Assembly (NCBI GenBank): GCA_003993805.1
Contig: RSEF01000003.1
Coordinates: 87,202,292 to 87,266,291 of the forward strand
Source of the DNA: Himantopus leucocephalus
Lineage: Eukaryota; Chordata; Aves; Charadriiformes; Recurvirostridae
Length of the DNA: 64,000 nucleotides
Direction: 5' to 3'
Made by a program: the position numbers and the translations under genes. Shown here piece by piece: positions 27,401 to 37,049 of this stretch (within the stretch, counting starts at the first letter, position 1; every line of letters starts with the position of its first letter). The notes under the pieces were generated by a model that was not told the origin of the DNA, ran no database searches, and was given only the letters and a program-made list of their open reading frames with translations.

Positions 27401-30400
27401 ATTTTCCCAAAGCTGTTAATCCATTTCATGTGATCACTTTTATCGTAATCCTTAAAATAATTCTTAGTATGTGGGCTAATTTCCGAATTAGATTAAGATT
27501 TGGGAATTCTGCATACAGTTCTACTAAAATTGCAGCGCCTTACTTTATTCTTCCTGGTAGACTTTTTATATTTTTATTTGAAAAACGTGATCAAATTCTT
27601 TGGCACTTTTTAAGCTTAAAGAAAGTAACTTTGTAATCTTTCAGAAGTCTGTAGATTTTCTTGCTATACATTTTGTCTTGGGAGGTCAAATTCTACTTTA
27701 GTTAAAGCCATGTCTCTAGACGACCATCTGCAGTCATCAGTAGATCCATGGGTTGCCCTTCATGGTCTTTGCATTACCCGTTCTACACTTGCTTTCCCGT
27801 CTGGTGCTACGCATTCAGGGGCATGAAGGTAAAAACCAGATGTTTCTGTGCCATGGACTTTAATATTTAGAGTTGTCCTGGGAAATGCAGAGATTGAGAA
27901 GTGTGAAAGATTGATTGAACGGTTGTACTGGGTCAAAACAGAGGTCCATTTAGTTCAGTGCTGCTTCCCCCAACAGTAGCCCAAATTCTCAGAAAAAGAG
28001 GTCAACAGATGCAGTTGGCATTTTACAAAGAAATTTAAAAGGAACGCAAATGTGAAATGGCTGTGAAATTGCTAAAGTCAGTGTGTGAGCTCTTGTTTAA
28101 ACTGCCTCTGTGCTCAGGACTGGAGAGCAGCAAGTGTAGCATCACAATATAAAAATATTTCTGTGGGGAACTGAGGAATTACAGATTTGTAATCCTAATA
28201 TCTGTTCAAGGCAAACTAGTAAATTAGGGGGTATAGTTCAGACTGAAATCAGCAAACAGGAAAGAATCCATTCATTGATTAAGTATGAGTTATGAACTTC
28301 AGAATATCTCTTGAATTTGGCCTCAGGGAATAACTTTGACCCCTAAGCTGGAGCCACAAAGCATTTACACATCTACCTACAAGTCAGAGGCTGCAAACAC
28401 TCCGCACAGGGGTGCAGCAGAGAAGTGGCCAAACTGGAACAGACGACAGGACCATCCATCCCAACGTCTTGTCTCCAAGAGTGACCGAGGGATGATGGTG
28501 AGGGAAGAGTGTACACCTGGGCAAGCTGTGGAGATGCAGTACTCAAATGTGCCCCCATCCCCCAGCAGCCTGCAGCTCAGGGACTTCCCAAACCAGAAGT
28601 GGTGTCTTGATATTTACTAGCTCCCGCCGGAACTTCTCTTCCCTGAACTTGCCCCATCTCCCTTTGACTGCCTTCAGCCTTCACAGCAGCCGGTGGCAGG
28701 ACGTTCCACTGCTGACCTGCACATCCCGCAGAGACCTTGCTCTTCTGTCTGGGTGCAGCCTGCTGCCCGCTGGCTGGATGCCTGCTGGAGGCCAAGGAGT
28801 AGTCCTTGCATTGGAACACTTGGTCCCTATCCACCCTCTTCATGCCACTCTATTTTATGGGCTTCTCAAATATTTTTGTTGTGTTGTCCCTTTACCAGGT
28901 CAGCCAGTCCTAGCCTGCGTCATCATTCTATGTTCACAAACTTTTCTGTGTCTTGGACTATCCTTGTCACCCCTCTCTCAATCTTTCTTAGTTTTTTATC
29001 ATTCTTGAAATGAGAAAACACACCAATTGCTACCCAGCCTCCACACGCCCTTCTTGATTTTACAGACTTTTGTCATGTCCTTCCTGTATTTCTCTCTTTG
29101 TGAGACTGAGGAGTCATAATCATATTCATTCCTGTATGGAAACCAGTCCATCCCTTCCATTACCCTTGTTTCTTTTCTTAGCCTTTTCCTGTTCCACTCA
29201 GTTACTTCTGATGAACACTGGAGGCTTATCATCCTTATGCAACTGAGGAAGTCCCTGGTCTCCATTTTCTTTACTACTTAAGATGCCGCAAGCAAATATC
29301 ATCCTGTTGGAATTTGGCCACTGTTGGAGACATGATGCTGTGTGGAGTAGACCTTTGGGTCTGATCTAATATGCCAGTTGCCCATTCCTTCTACATCTTT
29401 CTAGTTTGCCAAGACCATTCCAAATATTAAAAACTGATCTCAGAGGAGCTGAAAAATCTTAATTCCCTGCAACATACAACAAGAGCCAGATTAATTTATA
29501 TATTCCCCTACGCATTTTTAATGTACAGCTATATTTAAGATCCTCTTCACTTCCCAGTTCTCCAAATATGCTCAAATCATTTATCTTTATCACAGTTGTT
29601 GGAATAAAAAAATCATCCTTCCTTCGTTGAGCTGGCCCGCCCTGCTCATGTCATACCGACACGGACTACGGCAAAGTTCAAGAGTTCATTACAGAAAAAG
29701 GCAAATATTTTAACAAAGCAAAATACTTATTTTAATGTGCTTTGCCATGTTTTTTTTTTTTTTTAAATAATGCAGTATTTTACGGTGGGGCTGAAGGTAA
29801 TGTCAAAGAAGATAGGAAACTGTTCTATCTCTCTTCAGCCTCAGATTGTATTGAGTGTAGATTTCCAGAGCCTCGTCTAAGTGAAGACTTAAAATCAGTT
29901 TCAACATTTTCCTTTGGTAGCTTTATGAGAATGTCGTCCGTCCAGATAAAAAGTCATGGAACCACGTTTCAATGTGCATCCTGAATGGAGGTGGGATACG
30001 GTCACCCATTGATGAACAGAGCACTAATGGTATGTAAAACTGCAAGCCGAATGACAACTTTATCAAGAAGGAAGAATCATGTTATCATGCAAGCCTGAAC
30101 CCAGTGTTAGGTATGGGCTTGTTTTGATGAGATTTGCACAGTGTTCGGAAGCGATTTGAAACTTTCTCAAATGGTTATCGCTCACGAGAGCACAACTGCA
30201 GTCAGGCTGACATGATTAGAAGTTACTGGCATTGTTTGTACACGATGCTTTTTCTCATTTCCCTCTCTTCTTGCTGCCTTGGAACAAAGAAAGATAGTGG
30301 ATGTTTCTTCCCCCTCTACTGTAGAGGATCATACGGAATGGTTGCTGGGAGCCTTCTGTGGTCTGCTGTAGAATAAGTGAATTTGGGTTTTTCTGAATGC

Positions 30401-33400
30401 TAGGGTTTTGCAATTCTTATTTTCCTGATATCACATAAATGAAAACTGAAAACAAACAGTTTTTTCATTTTAGCTAAATTTTTCTGTAGGTCTACATGAG
30501 TAGGTTTTAAGCAACTGGAAAATTTGCCATGGTAAGAATATCTGTTTTTCTTCACCTTAGGTTGATGGTCTGCAATCTCTTTTAGTAGACTTATTTGAAT
30601 AGCAATACATACAGTTACACCAAACTCAGATTTATTGGTCTTGATACTTGCTGAATGATAAAGATGCAGGTTCTTTGATTGAGACAATATACGCGATCCT
30701 CATCTCTACTGGCCCTCGTTTTCTCAAACTATATTTGGCGTGTTCCTTGTCAAAAATGTACTGTTAATAACATTGTACATTTTTTTAAAAAAATAATGCA
30801 AATAAAGTCTCATTCCCCCAGGTAGCATCACTGTGGAAGATTTGCTGTCTGTTTTGCCATTTGGAGGTCGTTTTGATTTGGTAAGGGTAAAAGGCTCCAC
30901 TCTGAAAGAAGCTTTTGAGCACAGTGTGCGCAGATACGGAAGAGGAAGCGGAGAGCTGCTGCAGGTTGGAGGTACGTTTTTCTTCCTTCCTCTTCTCAGT
31001 TTTTCAAGCCAACCATCCCTTCTGTTGGCTTTGTTTATATTACACCTGGAAGCCTCTTGAAGAATGGAAATCAAGTTGGCCGTACACTCTAGCCCTGTTC
31101 CTTACGCGTGCCAGCTAACTAACACTGTTTATCCTGCGTGTGTTTAATGGAGCCGCAGCAGCACACAGCCCATCGCCATTCCCTTCAGCGGAGACAGGAT
31201 TCCCAGTTGGTTCAGTAACCCATGACGGCAGCAAGTTTAGCACTTCAGTTAACTACAGGAAGATATAATTGAGTATAGCTGTAACACAACAAACTCGGGT
31301 TTTCAGTTCTTCGCTGGCAGCCTACCTGAAACCCCAGACTGGATGTTTCTGCCAGTTACGGCCATATTTCAGTTTATCAAAATCATTTTGTGCCGTTGTC
31401 TAATGACTGCTGACAGTTTTAGAGTTAGTCCAAGTGGGCTATGGAATTGCTCCAGTGAATTTTTAAGTATTTTAGGGATGAAGAGTTGATATTAAAAACA
31501 TATGCATTTCTTGAATTGCAGCTCCCCATGTTTACCCAGATGTGTAGTAGGCTACAGTCATGTTTATACCTCCTCTCTCTGTGATGCAGTGAGGATTTTA
31601 TTGTTTACTTAAGCAGAAAAGCTAAGCTGCAAGGGCAGGGGCTGAGGGATTTCTCCCCCACCACGCAGCCTGGTGATGGGGGCACTACCCCCTCCATCTG
31701 ATCTAGAACCCCCACACGCCAAGGACACAAGCCGTGTCTTGCACACGATTCACCAGTAAGATACCAGGTTCTTGGGTACCACTAAGGTAAAGCAGCAGCG
31801 GCCCTTCTGCTTGCGGCCTTTNAAAAAAAAAAAAAAAAAAAAAAAGATAACTGGATAACTGGTAGCTCTGGAAAGGGTTCAAGACAGAAGAAGCAGGAAG
31901 AGCGCCAGGGTTGGAATAGCCTCTGTGCTTTGGACGAACTTTAGTGGCTTCCTGAGCAGCAAGTTCTTGGCAACGCTGTTCTGGGGGCCTGACTCTCCCC
32001 AGGCTTTGACCGAGGAAGGCTCACAACTAGAAACGTTACTTCTACAGCAAGTAGAAACCACAACATTCAGCCCTAGCCTCACTTTCTCTTTTTTTTTCAG
32101 GACAGTACTTATTATCCATAATAGCTGCTAAGTTAGGGTGGCTGGCTGGTTTTAAAAGAAGCCACTTCAGCCAACAAGCCAGTGGAATGAGAAAGCGTAT
32201 GACTGCAGAAATAAGGGGAGGTATTTTTATCTTGCAGTAGCCTAATCCCATGACTAGTAATTTCTTTCTGTAGAATAATGATGAGAACAGATGATCGGAT
32301 AAAGTACCTGAGGTGAGACGGTACTTCAGCAATTCTCGAATCTCATGAATTTTCTTGGATAAAAGCTGATTATTGTGCAAAGGGCATTAACCGGTATCAC
32401 TCAGAACAATATAAACTCTCACTCACATAAGATAACGAAAAGAATCTGTTGAAAATGGTGGAGGATGCTGCTTCTAGCCCTCTGTGTTCAATAGGCACTG
32501 CATAAAGTGGCATTCAAACGTGTATTTTCGTAGGCATCCACGTGGTGTATGATCTCTCCAGAGCCCCAGGCAGCAGAGTTGTTAGCTTAGAAGTGCTTTG
32601 CACAGCCTGCCGAGTCCCAGCCTACGTCCCGCTCCAGATGGATGAAATATACAATGTGACTCTTCCGTCCTATATGTTATTTGGAGGAGATGGCTATCAT
32701 ATGCTGAAGGACAAAAATCTGGGATACAGTAAAGGTAAGGACGGGGTCCAACAGGGTAGCAGACAAGCAATTCCTAAAAGTTAAAAGATCTTTTTACAGT
32801 ACAAGTCTCGTATTTTCTGCTTTTATTGGAGAGATTAAATTTGCTTCTAATCTGACTGCTCTGGATTGCTAGTTTTGGTTGTAGCCAGCAACTATATTCT
32901 TTTTCAGTTAAATCACAAAAGTTTCAAAGAGAAACCAAGCCTCGTCAATCCCGCGCTGCTTAGAGAGCAGTTCTGAGATCATGGTAAAACAGAAAAAAAG
33001 CAGAAGGCACACCCTAGAGAGTACATATTACATGTACCACCTTGCATTTGTACTTATTACTGAACAATGCATCAAAAAGAAAGGTGCTATTTTCTTTAGA
33101 CCTCAAACTTCCACTGCATAGAAGTATTTGCAAACACAGAACTGTCACCTTTGCTACTTAAAGGACACGCAGCTCAGGCGAGCGACACAGAAGGCGAGGG
33201 GAAAGGTGCCGCCTTGCTCTGGGGGAATTAGCCTGCCCTTCCGNCGCCGGGCGCCGACAGACACCGCGATAGAGAGGCAGAAAGGAAGCGGTTTACAGTG
33301 CTGTCTTAAGATCCTGTAAAGTAACAGTGCAAACCGTTAGAAAAATCAGCATTTATACAATTGACATGTACAGCTTTGAGGACAAAGGGAAACTTGAAAA

Positions 33401-34556
33401 AAATTGAGATGAAAATTATTTCTGAAAACACATAAAAGGATGTAGTGCTGTATTAAAAAAAAAAAAAAATCTCGGAGCACATCTACATCTTGCAGAACTT
33501 TCATTTCTTATGTTTTGCTTCTGGATGGTAAAAACATGCTTTACCAAAAAAAAAAAAAAGCTTCCTTTTGGACCTTTGTTACAGCCTATTTTATTGGTTC
33601 TACAGGTTGTTTCGATTTAAAAACGATTCTCACAAGTGGGATTGGTGTTTTAAATCCAATTCAACCTACAGCTTGTAAATTCGGGGGGGCTGTAGCTTTC
33701 AGTCAATATCTGTTTATGCAGAAGTAAATTCACATAGAGAGAAATCATTAGGAATAATGAAAGGGAACAACTTGAAAGCTTCTGGTAGAGTCTTCCAGTA
33801 CAGCAGAGGGGGAAAACTATTAATTATGTTTAAGATGGAAGTGTTGCACTTTAGGATTGCAAGAGCTTGGATCAGAAGGGGGTTGTGACATGGTTGGCAG
33901 CAGTGGCTGTAGAAAACCCACATCATCCTTTGTGTGCACACAGCAGCACACAGCCTAGAAATTCTTCCTAAAAAAGAAAAAAAGTAACGTTAAATTTGAA
34001 AAGGTGTAAGCAGTAGCTTTGAGAGATTTATAGCACTGTACCCCAAACAGGTGGGAGACTATCTCAATCTACCTAAATCTGACTGGAATTTACCATTTTA
34101 ACAGATGAAAAACAAAACAAACCAAACAAAAAAAGCAAGACAACGCAAAAAGAATTTTTGGTTTTTTTGGTAAATTATCAGCAGCTGCAAAAAATTCTGG
34201 CTACAAACCTGTGCACAAGAAACAACTCTCCATGCCCCTGCGCTGTCTTGATGCTCACCAATTCAGAACGGCAAACCGTAGAAAACAGTTCGCTTTAAGA
34301 CTTGAGCTAAAACTGTAATTTTAGACAGGTTGTTAAATGCTGGTTCAGAGCTTGGCTGCTGCAGAGAACACTCTACCTTTTTTCGTTTGTTTGTTTAGGT
34401 GAACCTGATATTGAGGTGGTTTCCCGTTACCTCCAGAGAATGAAGAGAGTTTACCCGGCAGTTGAAGGTCGAATAAAGTTTTCTTCTGGAAGTCTTATCG
34501 AAGCAAGTCTTACTCTGATTTCTGCGTTGTTCACTTTAACATTTTTGCATACTTGA
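9076..34556 (+). CDS. NT5E: NT5E (CD73), ecto-5'-nucleotidase, complete, 9 coding exons
   Basis: CD73 hydrolyses extracellular AMP to adenosine and phosphate as a GPI-anchored, zinc-dependent homodimer. Joined exons are 9076-9417, 13983-14205, 19382-19570, 24511-24708, 26207-26358, 29921-30029, 30822-30971, 32534-32734 and 34399-34556. All introns are GT-AG with compatible phases. The product is 573 aa (human 574). Residues 1-23 are an Ala-rich signal peptide. Metal and catalytic residues match the family: D34, H36, D86, N118, H119, D122, H221, H244. The substrate-side C-terminal domain has N390, R395, F418, Y501 and D507. Cysteine pairs equivalent to the human disulfides are present (49/58, 353/358, 365/387, 477/480). 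Sequons lie at N137, N292, N334, N347, N404 and N495. The tail has a probable GPI omega site near S550 and a hydrophobic end. The start is chosen from the signal peptide position and a G at -3 and +4. Confidence 0.98.
9418..13982 (+). other. NT5E: NT5E intron 1
   Basis: A 4.6-kb intron with a gtaag donor inside the CpG island and a cag acceptor. No RNA gene or recognisable transposon is visible; T-runs lie near 12380 and 13207, and a short CA/CG alternation at 13330-13355. Confidence 0.85.
13983..14205 (+). CDS. NT5E: NT5E coding exon 2: catalytic GNHEFD motif
   Basis: The exon encodes residues 115-188 plus one base. It opens with ALGNHEFD, which supplies metal ligand N118 and the catalytic dyad H119/D122. 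It continues through LSANIKGKTPLA and IVGYTTKET to SFLSQP, matching human CD73 closely. The donor is gtatg. Read-through past the donor is noncoding. Confidence 0.97.
14206..19381 (+). other. NT5E: NT5E intron 2
   Basis: A 5.2-kb intron. The section 17220-17860 is more GC-rich than its surroundings and runs into a CR1 fragment (17870-18238). The rest shows nothing identifiable. The acceptor is preceded by a long T-tract. Confidence 0.85.
17870..18238 (+). mobile_element. CR1 LINE 3'-end fragment
   Basis: Matches the classic CR1 3' region: CCTGGAGAAGGAAGGCTAAG, then AACAGGTTGCCCAGCGAGG, TTGGACTAGATGGCCCCTGG and AGGTCCCTTCCAACCTCA, ending in a degenerate ATTCTA tail. It is on the + strand in NT5E intron 2. 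Divergence is moderate. Confidence 0.88.
19382..19570 (+). CDS. NT5E: NT5E coding exon 3: IIALGHSG and GGHTNTF metal ligands
   Basis: The acceptor follows a long pyrimidine tract, and the first two bases complete Gly189. The exon encodes IFEDEIEAL, then IIALGHSGF (H221) and VVIGGHTNTFLYTG (H244, N246), and ends in phase 1 before gtatt. These are the remaining dimetal-site ligands of the N-terminal metallophosphoesterase domain. Confidence 0.97.
19890..20157 (+). mobile_element. CR1 LINE 3'-end fragment
   Basis: Typical avian CR1 3' sequence: GGTTTTAAACTGAAAGAGGG, GAGGCACTGGAACAGGTTGC, CAAGGCCAGGTTGGATGGGG, TTGAGCAACCTGGTCTAGTG and a terminal ATTCTATGATTGTATGA tail. Well preserved, + orientation. 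Confidence 0.95.
20816..21275 (-). mobile_element. Old CR1-type LINE fragment, copy A of a ~460-bp direct duplication
   Basis: The block resembles the 3' portion of an old CR1 subfamily common in turtles and crocodilians, in - orientation (the TTCACAGCAGCCGGTGGCAG and GACGTTCCACTGCTGACCTG segments align with that family's consensus as I remember it). It is nearly identical to 28298-28764 except for one divergent patch at about 21006-21070. The family assignment is from memory and moderate; the duplication is directly visible. Confidence 0.75.
21285..21425 (-). mobile_element. Old CR1-type LINE fragment, inner segment
   Basis: The segment TTTTTGAGATGGGAAAACC followed by TGCACGCAGTATTCAAAGTG is characteristic of the same old amniote CR1 family. 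It lies immediately after copy A, with intervening sequence deleted relative to a full element. Confidence 0.65.
23069..23271. repeat. 101-bp direct duplication separated by a single n
   Basis: Units 23069-23169 and 23171-23271 differ at only a few positions and are joined by an n at 23170; another n precedes the first unit at 23068. This looks like unmerged overlapping contig ends rather than a biological tandem repeat. Confidence 0.9.
24511..24708 (+). CDS. NT5E: NT5E coding exon 4: end of the N-terminal domain
   Basis: Phase 1 at both ends. It encodes TPPSTEQPAGPYPYMV, then SDDGRKVPVVQAYAYGKYLG and NPILLDSSVPE, collinear with human CD73. The sequon NVT is at N292. The donor is gtatg. Confidence 0.97.
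24709..26206 (+). other. NT5E: NT5E intron 4
   Basis: A 1.5-kb AT-rich intron with no recognisable element apart from an A-run near 25822. Confidence 0.85.
26207..26358 (+). CDS. NT5E: NT5E coding exon 5: linker helix and C-terminal domain start
   Basis: Enters in phase 1 and leaves in phase 0. It contains the bridging helix (IKEEVEKWRKNLGNYSEEI), one residue shorter than human, then SQACRFQECNMGNLLCDAV with C353, R354, C358 and C365. Sequons are at N334 and N347. The donor gtaag is followed within 8 nt by a perfect 9-bp hairpin. Confidence 0.97.
26366..26386 (+). other. Perfect 9-bp hairpin beside the exon 5 donor
   Basis: ATTGCCACC and GGTGGCAAT are exact reverse complements separated by the triloop GCA, starting at intron position +8. 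In RNA it would form a stable stem-loop close to the 5' splice site. Confidence 0.8.
26419..26453 (-). mobile_element. CR1 LINE 3' tail cut by the assembly gap
   Basis: The pair of ATCACGGA repeats followed by GAGTTGGAAGGGAC is the reversed 3' terminus of a CR1, continuing into the N run at 26454. The rest of the element is probably in the gap. Confidence 0.8.
26454..26553. other. Assembly gap (100 N)
   Basis: Exactly 100 N, the conventional placeholder for unknown size, starting inside a CR1 element in NT5E intron 5. Confidence 0.98.
27925..27990 (-). mobile_element. Old CR1-type LINE 3'-end fragment
   Basis: TACTGGGTCAAAACAGAGGT followed by CCATTTAGTTCAGTG and CCCAACAGTAGCC is a diverged version of the widespread amniote repeat GGGTCAGACCAAAGGTCCAT. 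A related copy in the opposite orientation lies at 29315-29385. Confidence 0.6.
28298..28764 (-). mobile_element. Old CR1-type LINE fragment, copy B of a ~460-bp direct duplication
   Basis: Nearly identical to 20816-21275: about one mismatch in the first 190 bp and one in the last 155 bp, with a divergent and slightly longer patch at about 28490-28560. Both flanks differ from copy A, with no terminal inverted repeats or obvious target-site duplications. Confidence 0.75.
28765..29060 (-). mobile_element. Old CR1-type LINE fragment, inner segment (diverged)
   Basis: Continues from copy B in the same orientation; CTTGAAATGAGAAAACACAC resembles the TTTGAGATGGGAAAACC motif of the family. Heavily diverged. 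Confidence 0.45.
29315..29385 (+). mobile_element. Old CR1-type LINE 3'-end fragment
   Basis: GGCCACTGTTGGAGACATGA, then GAGTAGACCTTTGGGTCTGA, is the reverse-orientation counterpart of the fragment at 27925-27990. Confidence 0.55.
29921..30029 (+). CDS. NT5E: NT5E coding exon 6: NGGGIR substrate-binding loop
   Basis: The exon encodes a variable stretch, then WNHVSMCILNGGGIRSPIDE (C387, N390, R395), which binds the substrate phosphate and base in human CD73. One residue is inserted relative to human just before G405, restoring the +1 numbering offset. Sequon NGS is at N404. Phase 0 in, phase 1 out. Confidence 0.96.
30030..30821 (+). other. NT5E: NT5E intron 6
   Basis: A 792-bp intron. No element is recognised; the short ORFs here lack similarity to any family. 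Confidence 0.85.
30822..30971 (+). CDS. NT5E: NT5E coding exon 7: adenine-stacking F418
   Basis: It encodes ITVEDLLSVLPFGGRFDLV, in which F418 is equivalent to the human Phe417 that stacks on adenine. It then encodes KGSTLKEAFEHSVRRYG and ELLQVGG. Phase 1 at both ends; the donor is gtacg. Confidence 0.97.
30972..32533 (+). other. NT5E: NT5E intron 7
   Basis: A 1.56-kb intron with an n followed by a 23-nt A-run at 31822-31845. No transposon or RNA gene is recognised. Confidence 0.85.
32534..32734 (+). CDS. NT5E: NT5E coding exon 8: second aromatic clamp (Tyr) and GGDG loop
   Basis: It encodes IHVVYDLSRAPGSRVVSLEV, then LCTACRVP (C477/C480) and DEIYNVTLPSYMLFGGDGYH. Y501 occupies the position of human Phe500, and D507 corresponds to human D506. 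Sequon NVT is at N495. Phase 1 at both ends. Confidence 0.97.
32735..34398 (+). other. NT5E: NT5E intron 8
   Basis: A 1.66-kb intron. It has a small CpG-rich patch at about 33170-33290 with a single n at 33244, and A-runs near 33455 and 33545. No gene is seen. Confidence 0.85.
34399..34556 (+). CDS. NT5E: NT5E coding exon 9: C-terminus and GPI-anchor signal
   Basis: It encodes DIEVVSRYLQRMKRVYPAVE, GRIKFSSGS, and a hydrophobic tail ending FLHT before TGA (34554-34556). The small-residue patch around S550 followed by a hydrophobic end is a GPI attachment signal. It aligns with the human omega site (S549), although the tail sequence itself is poorly conserved, as is usual for such signals. Confidence 0.96.
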
Positions 34557-35169
34557 TTTTTGCTCACGATGTTTTCATTTGAAGGAAGGCAAGAGGAGAG
34601 ATGGTGCTGACAAAGGGAGAAGAGAACTGTTCTCTTTTCTTACACCTTAAAATGAACGAATGTTTATGTTTCTGCATGCCACCACAAGCACAAGGAATCG
34701 TCTTTAATCTGGTGGAGTCGTTGCAGCACGCTGTGCGGAATGAGTGGGTTCTCTCAGTTTCAATCAGCAGGTACCCGCAATTCAGTTTGCGGTTTCAAGA
34801 AGCAAAGTTCCAGTGAATACTAATGCTTCATCATTAAACAACCACTGACCGAAGTGGGATATTTTTAACTTGCTGAATTCTTTTAGCTGCTTTAAATAGT
34901 GAATTGATTAAAGAATCTGATTCCAGTAATCTAAACAAGCTTCTAGAAATGGATTTATTATAACTGTAGACACCTTTGATCTCCACTCAGGGCTAAAGCT
35001 TTCAATCTAATAATTCTACTTTGCTTCCAGCCGTATTTATCATACCTACACCAATGCCTGAAAGAACTGGATTAAATTCCATGTCAGTGAAAGCATGAGG
35101 TCCATTTACCTGCAATTAAAGGTTTTCTATTTTACTTTTGAAGATGCAGCATCTCACTTATTTTCCATT

Positions 35170-35175
35170 AATAAA
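35170..35175 (+). terminator. NT5E: Possible proximal NT5E polyadenylation signal AATAAA
   Basis: A canonical hexamer about 0.6 kb after the stop codon, with T/G-rich sequence downstream (tggtttgattttg). It could define an alternative shorter 3' UTR. Confidence 0.45.
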
Positions 35176-35755
35176 GGACGCAATGAAAGCTTGGTTTGAT
35201 TTTGATCAATTTCAACAAATTGAGTATATACGCTTCACTATTTAATATGACCAGTTTGGGGACTGTATCTAGAGCGAGAACACAATCTGTGATTATGTTT
35301 CATATAAATCTGCTCAATTTTACACCTTCTTCCAAAGACCAAAGCACAGCACTCCTGACCATTACTCTGTATCAGCAACATTCAGAGGGAATGTTGGATA
35401 TACACATTGACTCCTGCAGCGCCGTGGCAGCCTCTGGAAGTTGCCCAGTAACGGGGCTTTTTACAGCATTGCCTGGCTTTATGGGAATTGTGATCGTAAC
35501 TCAAAAGCCTGTCTCTTCTATGGGAAGGCTGTGTTTAAAAAAAATACACAGTTGTAAGAGACAGGCTAATGAGTATAAAAATCAGAAATCTTATTAAATG
35601 CTAAGTGTACATTTCTGACACTTTATCAAGAAGTGACTGCTTATAAATGAGTGCAAACGATGATTATTTTTCTAAGATAGTTCACATTTGGAGTTTTGAC
35701 ATCAACGTGTTTCCATGTTGTTTATTGCTGTATTAAACTGATTGTCAGTGTTTTG

Positions 35756-35761
35756 AATAAA
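35756..35761 (+). terminator. NT5E: NT5E distal polyadenylation signal AATAAA
   Basis: Canonical hexamer followed by a T/G-rich stretch (tgctttgttttcc), about 1.2 kb after the stop codon. This is the expected downstream context for cleavage. Confidence 0.7.
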
Positions 35762-35785
35762 CCTGCTTTGTTTTCCTGGAAAGCG

Positions 35786-37049
35786 CGCTACACTTTTTCA
35801 GACCCAAGCTACTCCCCTCTCAAATTCACTGCACCTGCAGATTTCAAGGAGAAGGTGCATTAAGATAAACATTCAGTCTGCTTCAATCTCAAAACTTCAT
35901 TAGTTTCCACATAAATTCAAGGGTTGCACATGAAAAGATCAGGAGTACACGGCTGTAGTAGGTAAGTGTTAAAACAGGGAGACGAACAACTGACCTTGAC
36001 ACACTACTAGTTATAACACGGTATTGATGATTTGTCCCTAAAGTTACTAATTTACAGAATGGTCTTCCCCAAATCAACATAAAACCAGTAGCAGAAGGTG
36101 CACTTATGGACCGAGCTGTACCTGCACGCCAATTTTAAAGAGTTATAACAACTCCTTTGGCATATCCAGAGAGAAGTAACACTTTAACCTTCTTTTGACA
36201 AACAGAAGGAAAAAGTATGCAAAAGTAATACAGACAGATAATGCAAACTGCATTGATGAACACTAATACTGCATTAGATTGGTTTGTTTGTAAAAAAAAA
36301 AAATGAGTGTTGTCTGAAAAGAAAAATTGAGGAATTCCTATTAAGATATCTCTGTATTGTTCTGTGAGTAAAACTTGTTAAAAATCCAAGCATGAAAGTC
36401 CTTTTCAAAGTCTCTTTTATAAAGGCTGGGCCAACAAATTAAGATTTACAGGAAGAATCTTTCACATATTTTTATACTAATGATTTTTTAGAAAATGCTA
36501 TAACAGACTCACGTCCTCTTCTCTAAGCCTGTAAAGAGGATATCAGAAAAAACCCGACAAACCCAGATAAGAAATCGCAGAAAAATAAAGGCTAAGGTAA
36601 AAGTCAAAACCACTTTTCACACCATTATTTTAAGAGTGCTTTAGATTTGAAGGCCAGACATTAAATAAACCAAATTACACATGTGATTTTCCAAGCTAAC
36701 GGAAAGCACGAAGGCCAAAGATAGTTCTGGGATGATATTTATATGCAATAGATTCAATCATGTAATTTTGTTTTTAAAAAAGATTAGCAAGATTTGTTAA
36801 GACGGTTAAAAATAACTTCATGGGAGCATTCTACAGCTTCTTCCAAACAAATTTTCTACATATCCTTTAAGGAAGACAACAGTAATTGCTCTTTTAGCAA
36901 AGCGTACGTTGGCCGGTCTCCCAGCCATCTTATTTTATGTCAGCCTGTAATTTCACACACAAAGATTATGGGGAAATTAATTTGACTTTTACTGCTAACA
37001 GCTAAAACAAATTTTAAATAGAAAGTACTGATATATTATTTACTTGTAA
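35786..37049. other. Intergenic spacer between convergent NT5E and SNX14
   Basis: About 1.3 kb of AT-rich sequence. No ORF has recognisable similarity. Another AATAAA on the + strand near 36585 might allow longer NT5E transcripts that would approach the SNX14 3' end. Confidence 0.65.

Larger units (their letters stand above)
26359..29920 (+). other. NT5E: NT5E intron 5, contains an assembly gap
   Basis: A 3.6-kb intron plus a gap of unknown true size. It holds a hairpin just after the donor, the start of a CR1, the gap, a GC-rich segment (about 26800-27150), copy B of the CR1-type duplication and two oppositely oriented old CR1 fragments. No NT5E coding sequence is lost: exons 5 and 6 join in phase. 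Confidence 0.85.
34557..35785 (+). other. NT5E: NT5E 3' untranslated region (approximate end)
   Basis: This AT-rich noncoding sequence runs from the TGA to just beyond the best poly(A) signal. It contains an earlier AATAAA at 35170-35175 that could give a shorter transcript. The ORF at 35196-35597 has no recognisable similarity. The cleavage site is inferred. Confidence 0.7.
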
